A stretch of 35,627 nt of DNA from contig JAEUJW010000096.1 of the NCBI GenBank assembly GCA_016793465.1, positions 1 to 35,627 on the forward strand. The letters are read 5' to 3'. Positions 30,409-35,627 of this stretch are shown here, piece after piece. The notes below the pieces were generated by a model that worked only from the letters and a program-made list of their open reading frames with translations, was not told the origin of the DNA and did no database searches. Position numbers and translations under genes: made by a program. Source of the DNA: Myxococcales bacterium. GTDB lineage: Bacteria; Myxococcota; Polyangia; Nannocystales; Nannocystaceae. Positions within the stretch are counted from its first letter, which is position 1, and each line of letters begins with the position of its first letter.

Positions 30409-32142
30409 TTACCCGCGGATGAGGCCAGCGATCCACTGGACGTCGCCGTCGACCGTCTCGGCCCCGGCCCACGCGCACTTGTACTCGCAGTCGAGCGCCA
30501 GGACGCGGTCATCGCCGTCGCTGGCGCCGTTGTGCTCGCGGTAGTCGACGGGCAGCGAGGCGGCGTCCTCGACCGCGAAGATCCACTGGTCGTTGCTCTG
30601 CCCGATCTTCTCGACCTGCGCGCCGACGATCGTCGCCCCCTCCATGTTGTAGCCGAGCGCGTTGCAGACCGCGGCACCGCCCGTGACCTCGACCCGCGGC
30701 GCCTTGACCTCCTCGAGATCCTCGCCGTGCCAGCGGACGAGGATCTGCTTCTTGCTGCCCGGCTCGTCCGGGTCCGTGTGGGTGTAGCCGCAGGTGGCGA
30801 ACCCGTCGTCGGTGGCGACAGCCGCCAGGATCGCGTCGTGCTCGAGCTTGTCCCCGCTCGAGGTCCACTCGCCCAAAAACTTGCCCTTGCCCTCGAACAG
30901 CAGCGCCACACCGCGCGTGATTAACGGCAGGTTCATGTCATTCGGGTCGACGACCTCCCGCTCCCCGGCGACGACGACGTTGCCGTTCTTCAGCACCGCG
31001 ACGGCGCGCCCGCGCTCGCTTCGAGTGTTCGGCAGGTCCTCCGGGTCGCTGTAGACGAACGGCCCGTAGGCGGTCTTGTCGGGCCCCAAGACGGAGATCT
31101 CCATGTCCCAGCGGTCGGGGTTGGCGCCGGTGCGCCGCGCGCCCGCGACGTAGATCGTCCCGTCCGGCTGCACGCCCACGCCGCGGGCCTCCGTTCCGAC
31201 GAGGCCCGGCTTCTCCCAGTCGAGCGTGCCGTCCGCGAGGAACCGGGCGACATAACTGCGCGGTTCGTCGTCGGCGATGGCGACGCCGACGAGGATGATG
31301 TTGCCCTCCGCGTCGACCGCGAGCCCGGTCGGCCCGAGATAGGCGGTCGCCAGCCAGGGGTACTCGGTCCACTCGGTGTGCGGCTTGCTCCACCCCTCGT
31401 CGGTGGCGAGCCACTCCCCGCCGAGATCGTAGCGGCGCAGCGTGCCGACGAGCTCCGTGTTGGTCCAGTGCACGCCCGCCGCGATCACGTAATTACCCTG
31501 GAGCGCGACGGCCGACGCCACGCTGAGCTGGCCGTCGTGCGGCTCGAGCTTGGTCCAGATTTCGGTGCCCGGGTCCTTGACCGTGCTCGGCTGGTAGATC
31601 GATGTCTCGGCGATCTGGTCGGCCGCGTCGCGTACGCGGACGGTGATCAGGCTGCCCGGGTTGTTGTGCGACGCGCTGATCACCGGGAAGACGAGCGGCG
31701 CCCCGGCCGTGCCGGTGGCGACGACCTGGCCGTCGTCCAGAAGCTCCGCGAGCGTCGCGTCCGCGCTGCTTTGATAGGTGCACGTGACCGGGCCGACTTC
31801 GTCGGCCTTCGGCGGGTCGCATGCGAGGTCCTCGACCGTCGGCGGCGGATCGATCGGGAGGTCGCCACTCGTCCCCCAGGTCTCGCTCGCGCCCATGCCG
31901 GTCTCCGCGAGCGAAGTCTGTCCGGTGACGTCGCCCGGGTTCGGCCAGGCGTCGCCGCTGGTGCCGCTCGAGCCGGCCCCCTCCGTATCGTCGCTCGTGG
32001 TCGTGGTCGTCGCGCCGGAGGTCGGGGTGCCCGCGCTGCTCGTCGTGGTGCCGGACCAGTCCGCGTGCTCGAGATAGGCTTCGTAGGCTGGGGATGTGCA
32101 CCCGACGAGCAGGACCCAGGCGGCGAGAGGGAGGCGATGCAT
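30409..32142 (-). CDS. beta-propeller-like surface lipoprotein
   Basis: A protein of 577 residues. ATG 32142 is chosen because it starts a clear lipoprotein signal (LAAWVLLVG-C). A Thr/Ser/Gly stalk covers about 30-95. An Ig-like segment (VEDLACDPPKADEVGPVTC...) lies about 100-185. It is followed by repeats of the type GLAVDAEGNIILVGVA, GVGVQPDGTIYVAGA and AVAVLKNGNVVVAGE, which are blades of a SBBP/delta-60-like beta-propeller. The role is unknown; such proteins are abundant in myxobacteria and are thought to be surface or secreted binding proteins. Confidence 0.8.
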   Translation of the reverse strand: MHRLPLAAWVLLVGCTSPAYEAYLEHADWSGTTTSSAGTPTSGATTTTTSDDTEGAGSSGTSGDAWPNPGDVTGQTSLAETGMGASETWGTSGDLPIDPPPTVEDLACDPPKADEVGPVTCTYQSSADATLAELLDDGQVVATGTAGAPLVFPVISASHNNPGSLITVRVRDAADQIAETSIYQPSTVKDPGTEIWTKLEPHDGQLSVASAVALQGNYVIAAGVHWTNTELVGTLRRYDLGGEWLATDEGWSKPHTEWTEYPWLATAYLGPTGLAVDAEGNIILVGVAIADDEPRSYVARFLADGTLDWEKPGLVGTEARGVGVQPDGTIYVAGARRTGANPDRWDMEISVLGPDKTAYGPFVYSDPEDLPNTRSERGRAVAVLKNGNVVVAGEREVVDPNDMNLPLITRGVALLFEGKGKFLGEWTSSGDKLEHDAILAAVATDDGFATCGYTHTDPDEPGSKKQILVRWHGEDLEEVKAPRVEVTGGAAVCNALGYNMEGATIVGAQVEKIGQSNDQWIFAVEDAASLPVDYREHNGASDGDDRVLALDCEYKCAWAGAETVDGDVQWIAGLIRG

Positions 32143-32211
32143 GGCGGCCGACAGCCTAACAGAGATGGCGATTTCGCACATCGCTGAGAGCTTTCCGGGG
32201 CGGGCCGCGCG

Positions 32212-32649
32212 TCACTCGTTCGGGCTCGTGCCGCTGCGCGGCCGCACGGTGAAGGTCACGCCGTCCGGGCCGGCGTCGGCGGTCGAGTGGGTGCACGTGA
32301 CCGCGTAGTTCTTCTCCACGTGGGCGGCCTCGAACTTGAGGGTCGCGACCTGGCCGCTCCACGTGGCCGTGATCGCCGCGTTGCTGCGGTCGACGCACGT
32401 GACCGTCGACGTGCCCGCGCCCGGGAAGGCCAGCTGCAGCTCGAAGCTGTGGCCGTGGCGGTCGAGCCAGACCACCCCGCCGACCACGTCGCCGCTCTGC
32501 GGGCCGGTGTTGGCGACGCCGTCGAGCTCGGTCGGACCGGCGACGAGCAGGGTGTTGTTCTTGACGGTGACGGTGAACCGCGCGCTCGGGCCGGTGACGG
32601 ACGCGTCGGCGAGGATCGCCACTCTCGGGGTTTCGCTGATGGTTGCCAT
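32212..32649 (-). CDS. small beta-rich protein D downstream of a kinase
   Basis: A protein of 145 residues. ATG 32649 has AGGAGG 8 bases upstream. There is no signal peptide. The sequence is beta-rich with two Cys (TVTCVDRS, AVTCTHST) that could pair: SARFTVTVKNNTLLVAG, VVGGVVWLDRHGHSFELQL, ATWSGQVATLKFEAA, GVTFTVRPRSG. It starts 32 bp after the stop of the interrupted kinase on the same strand, so the two were one operon. It is not clearly homologous to proteins A-C, but is of the same size and character and also sits beside a TPR kinase. Function unknown. Confidence 0.72.
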   Translation of the reverse strand: MATISETPRVAILADASVTGPSARFTVTVKNNTLLVAGPTELDGVANTGPQSGDVVGGVVWLDRHGHSFELQLAFPGAGTSTVTCVDRSNAAITATWSGQVATLKFEAAHVEKNYAVTCTHSTADAGPDGVTFTVRPRSGTSPNE

Positions 32650-32681
32650 GGTCGCTGCCTCCTGTTGGTTCGGGGTGTTGC

Positions 32682-35072
32682 TCACTCGGGATCGATCGCG
32701 GCCAGCTCCGCGGGGGTGACGCGCATGGCCGCCAGCTCGCCGGTCCGCCGCGCCTCGGCGATCGCGGCCCGGGCGGCGGCGTGGTGCTCGCGGGCCTGGC
32801 CCCGCGCGCCGAGCCGGCGGTGCAGCACGGCGCGCCACAGGTGGTAGTTCGCCCGCGCCTCGGGCGCGCAGGCCGCGACGTCGACCTGCATGAGCAGCGC
32901 GAGCGCGGCGGCCGGCTCGCCGCGGCCGCCGGCGATCACGGCGAGCCCGCGCAGGCTCGACTCGCGCAGCCCGCGGGACTCGGGGCTGCGGGCCAGCACG
33001 GCGTCGGCGGCCGCGAAGTCGGCGGCCGCCGCGTCGACGCGGCCCTCGGCGACCGCCACCCACCCGCGCTCCGCGGTGACCTTGGCCAGGTACACGTCGT
33101 CGGCGCCGAACGCCGCGCGGTAGACCGCGATCACCTCGTCGAGGGCGCGGCGGGCCGCCGCGAAGTCGCCGCGGGCGAACGCCACGGCGGCCCGGCCCGA
33201 GGCGACGTCGCCGAGCTCGGGGTGCATCGCCGGCCGCGTCGCCCGCACGATCGCCGCGGCGCGGTCGAGCTCGCGGTCGGACTCGTCGAGGCGGCCCGCG
33301 GCCAGGGCCAGGCGCGCCCGCTCGAGGTACAGCGCGCCGAGGTCGGGGCGCGGCTCGTCGGGGCTGTCGGCCCACACGGACGCGGCCGCGCGCAGGTGCT
33401 CGGCGGCCTCGTCGACGCGCCCGAGGCTCATGAGCGTGGCGCCGACGTCGTGGGCGGTCGCCGCGTAGATCGGGTGGTGCGGCCCGAGCGCGCGCTCGGC
33501 CTCGGCGAGCGCGCCGCGCAGCTCGGCCAGCGCGGCCTCCTGGCGGCCCTGGCGGCCGAGCGCGTCGGCGAGGGCGCGGCGGGCCTCGAGCAGGCGCAGC
33601 GGCCGTTCGTCGCGCTCGTGGGCGGCGACCGCGGCGCGGAACTCCTGCTCGGCCGCCGCGAATTCGTGCAGCAGCAGGCGGTGGTGCCCGCGCAGGGCCG
33701 CGAGCTCGCCCGAGCGGGCCGGGTCGACGCCGAGGCGCCCGCGCGAGGCGCTCGCGCGGCGCAGCCAGGCCAGCCCGCGGGTCGCGTCGCGGGCCTCGAC
33801 CAGCGCCCACATGGCCAGGTAGCGCCAGACCTCGGCGAGCTCGCGGTCGTCGCGGCCGGCCTCGGCGAGGTCGGCCGCCTGCTCGAGCGCCGCGACGCCG
33901 CCGGCCGCGTCGGCGCCCCACAGCGCGGCCCGCCCGCGCAGCTCGAGCAGGCGGGCCTGCAGCGGCGCGTGCCCGGTCCGCAGCGCGCGCGGCTCGAGCT
34001 CGGCGAGGGCCGTGAGCGCCGCGCCGTAGCGGGCCACGCGGATCGCCGCCTCGACGCCGTCGAGCTCGCGCGCGAGCGCCTGCACCGCGGCGCGCTCGGC
34101 CGGCGCGGGCGCGGGGGTCGGGCTCGGCGCCGACGGGTCGTCGAGGCAGCGGCGCGGCGCCTCGAGCTCGGCCACCGCCGCGAGCGCCCGCGGGATCACG
34201 GCGGCGTCGGCCGCGATCAGCTCGTCGATCAGCAGGCCCAGCTCGCCGCGCCGCTCGGCGAGGCAGCCGCTCTGGCGCGCGTACCACAGGGCGTCGCCGC
34301 CGGCCCGGCGCGCCGCGCAGGCCTCGACGACCACGCGCTCCCACGCCGCTCGGCGGGCGTCGAGGCCGGCGATCGTGCGCTCCGCCGTGTCCGCGGCCCA
34401 CGGCGCGCCGGTGGCGACGAACGCCCGGCGCAGCGCCTCGCGGCGCTCGTCGTCCCAGACCGCCGCGAGCCCGTCGGCCTCGGCCGCGCAGCTCGCCGCG
34501 TCGGCCGGCGACCACAGCGCGGCGCCGCCGAGGCCCGCCGCCGCCGCCGTCAGGCCGAGCGCGAGGCCCAGCGCGCCGCGCCGTCGCCAGCGCGTGCGCC
34601 GCTCGGAGGCCGCCGCCAGCGCGTCGAGCAGCGCGGGCATGTCGGGCCAGCGGTCCTCGGGGTCGCGGGCCAGCCCGCGCGCGAGCACCGGCCACATCCA
34701 GGCCGGCACCTCGCCGCCGCCCGGCGGCGCGGTCGGACCGTGCACCGCCGCGAGGTAGCGGGCCTGCAGCGAGCCCTCGGCGAACGGGCGGCGGCCCCAC
34801 AGGCCCTCGTAGAGGGCCACGCAGAACGCGAACTGATCGGCGCGGGCGTCGACCGGGCGCTCGCCGAACTGCTCGGGCGGCATATACGCGGGCGAGCCCT
34901 TGAGCTCGCCGGTGCGGCTGAGCAGCAGCCCCGGCATCGTCGTGCCCGCCGCGTCGACATCCAGCGGCGGCACGGTGTCGGCGAGGTCGGACGCGTCCGC
35001 GGCGCTGGCGAGGCCGAAGTCGGCCACGCACACCCGGCCGTCCGCGCCGCGCATCACGTTGTCGGGCTTGAA
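32682..35072 (-). pseudogene. TPR Ser/Thr kinase cut inside its catalytic loop
   Basis: Homology runs from TTC at 35070-35072 to the stop at 32682, 796 residues. It begins FKPDNVMRGADGRVCVADFGLA, the middle of the kinase HRDFKPDN loop, and continues with DFG, GSPAYMPPEQFGE, the C-lobe, one membrane segment (RRRGALGLALGLTAAAAGLGGAALW region, about residues 155-180) and a long TPR array to the end. The Gly loop, the catalytic Lys and the HRD Asp are all missing. The sequence just before is unrelated (att region and integrase). The N-lobe is probably at the other end of the inserted element, beyond the window. If read from its internal ATG it would give only an inactive TPR receptor part. Confidence 0.85.
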
Positions 35073-35276
35073 ATACGGACCCCTCCCGGGAACCCCCGGC
35101 GCAGGGAGATCTCGCGGGTATGTGCTCGAAATTGCGAGCTTTTTTCGCTCGCAGGTATTCCCCAAGGGTTCCCGTAGGACACCTGCCGGAGACCGCTGTC
35201 CTGGAACACATCGGGAACGCCCCTCGGCCACGCACACACCCGCGCGGGGCTCCGCGCGACGCTGAAGGAGAGAGCC
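35073..35276. mobile_element. left end of an integrated element: junction and integrase upstream region
   Basis: Kinase homology ends at 35072; the integrase ATG is at 35277. The 204 bp between hold CGGGAACCC (35087-35095), its inverted copy GGGTTCCCG (35166-35174), and a third CGGGAAC (35212-35218). A hairpin GCGAGC-TTTTTTC-GCTCGC is at 35134-35152. Repeats like these next to an integrase are typical of arm-type binding sites. The core site itself probably overlaps the kinase bases TTCAAGCCCGACAAC. Confidence 0.6.
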
Positions 35277-35627
35277 ATGACCATGCAGACGATCGAGGCG
35301 ACCGAAGTCAACGTGTACGAGCGCCGGGCCGCGAACGGCCGTGTTCACTACCAGTACGATTTCAAGGTCACGATGCCGGACGGGCAGATCTACCGCGAGC
35401 GACGCAAGGCCCGCGGTGCGACCTCGCCGAGCGCGGCCCGGCAGATCGGCGTGCGCCGGCTGCATGACGTGCTGCGCAAGGGGCCCAGCTCCCGCCGCGA
35501 GGCGGAGAAGATGCCGACCGTCGAGGAGTTCGCGCCGCTGTGGATCGAGTACAGCAAGGCCCAGCGGCACAAGCCGAGCACGCTGCACAACAAGGCCCTG
35601 CTGCTGCGCTGCCACATCCTCCCGCTG
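35277..35627 (+). CDS. tyrosine recombinase/integrase, 5' part
   Basis: 117 codons to the window end, open throughout. ATG 35277 has AAGGAG (35265-35270) six bases upstream. The N-terminus is a beta-rich arm-binding-like domain (VNVYERRAANGRVHYQYDFKV, QIYRERRKA). Next is the SAM-like core-binding domain of phage integrases (MPTVEEFAPLWIEYSKAQRHKPSTLHNKALLL). The catalytic R-H-R-Y domain lies beyond the window. The gene points away from the cut kinase, so the element extends to the right. Confidence 0.85.
   Translation, partial: MTMQTIEATEVNVYERRAANGRVHYQYDFKVTMPDGQIYRERRKARGATSPSAARQIGVRRLHDVLRKGPSSRREAEKMPTVEEFAPLWIEYSKAQRHKPSTLHNKALLLRCHILPL

Overview
The window is very GC-rich and looks chromosomal, from a myxobacterium of the Nannocystis type (suborder Nannocystineae). 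That placement is an inference. It rests on lipoproteins with Gly/Ser/Thr/Pro linkers, Cys-rich CGDG...EQCDDGN (DUF4215) repeats, Ser/Thr kinases fused to TPRs, an FHA-type sigma-54 activator and a LodA/LodB-type remnant. There are no rRNA, tRNA or CRISPR features.

Layout. (1) 1-6021: a probable zinc/metal homeostasis region: a FAD/NAD(P) oxidoreductase and a MerC-like membrane protein, a small lipoprotein, a zinc-type TonB-dependent receptor with its acidic/His-rich lipoprotein, and a Fur/Zur-type repressor. (2) 6232-10006: two divergent Cys-rich surface lipoproteins, one with 17 DUF4215 repeats. (3) 10258-16042: a TPR Ser/Thr kinase, three small beta-rich proteins of unknown function, and a broken FHA/sigma-54 activator. 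The small genes have good -24/-12 promoters and share an identical-arm 26-bp palindrome, so this looks like a compact sigma-54 regulon. (4) 16469-20994: an RsbR-like/SpoIIAA-like pair, a 3' fragment of efp, pirin, a SnoaL-like protein, a LysR regulator and a scrambled LodA/LodB remnant. (5) 21139-23982: a CBS protein and an SDR dehydrogenase, then a DUF4157 (eCIS-core) protein with an unknown C-terminal payload. (6) 24245-29206: a 1653-residue fusion of topoisomerase III and RecQ helicase, joined by a 400-residue tandem-repeat linker. (7) 29269-32649: two large lipoproteins and another small beta-rich protein. (8) 32682-35627: a Ser/Thr kinase cut exactly inside its HRDxKPxN catalytic loop, followed by an outward-facing tyrosine recombinase. 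This looks like one end of an integrated element.

The strongest novelties are the topoisomerase III-RecQ fusion, the sigma-54/palindrome small-protein regulon, and the element integrated in a kinase catalytic-loop codon stretch. A second theme is the number of deletion-type junctions: the kinase tail, the activator's AAA+ core, efp, LodA/LodB and the kinase at the right end. These could be real genome decay or assembly faults, and reads spanning each junction would decide.
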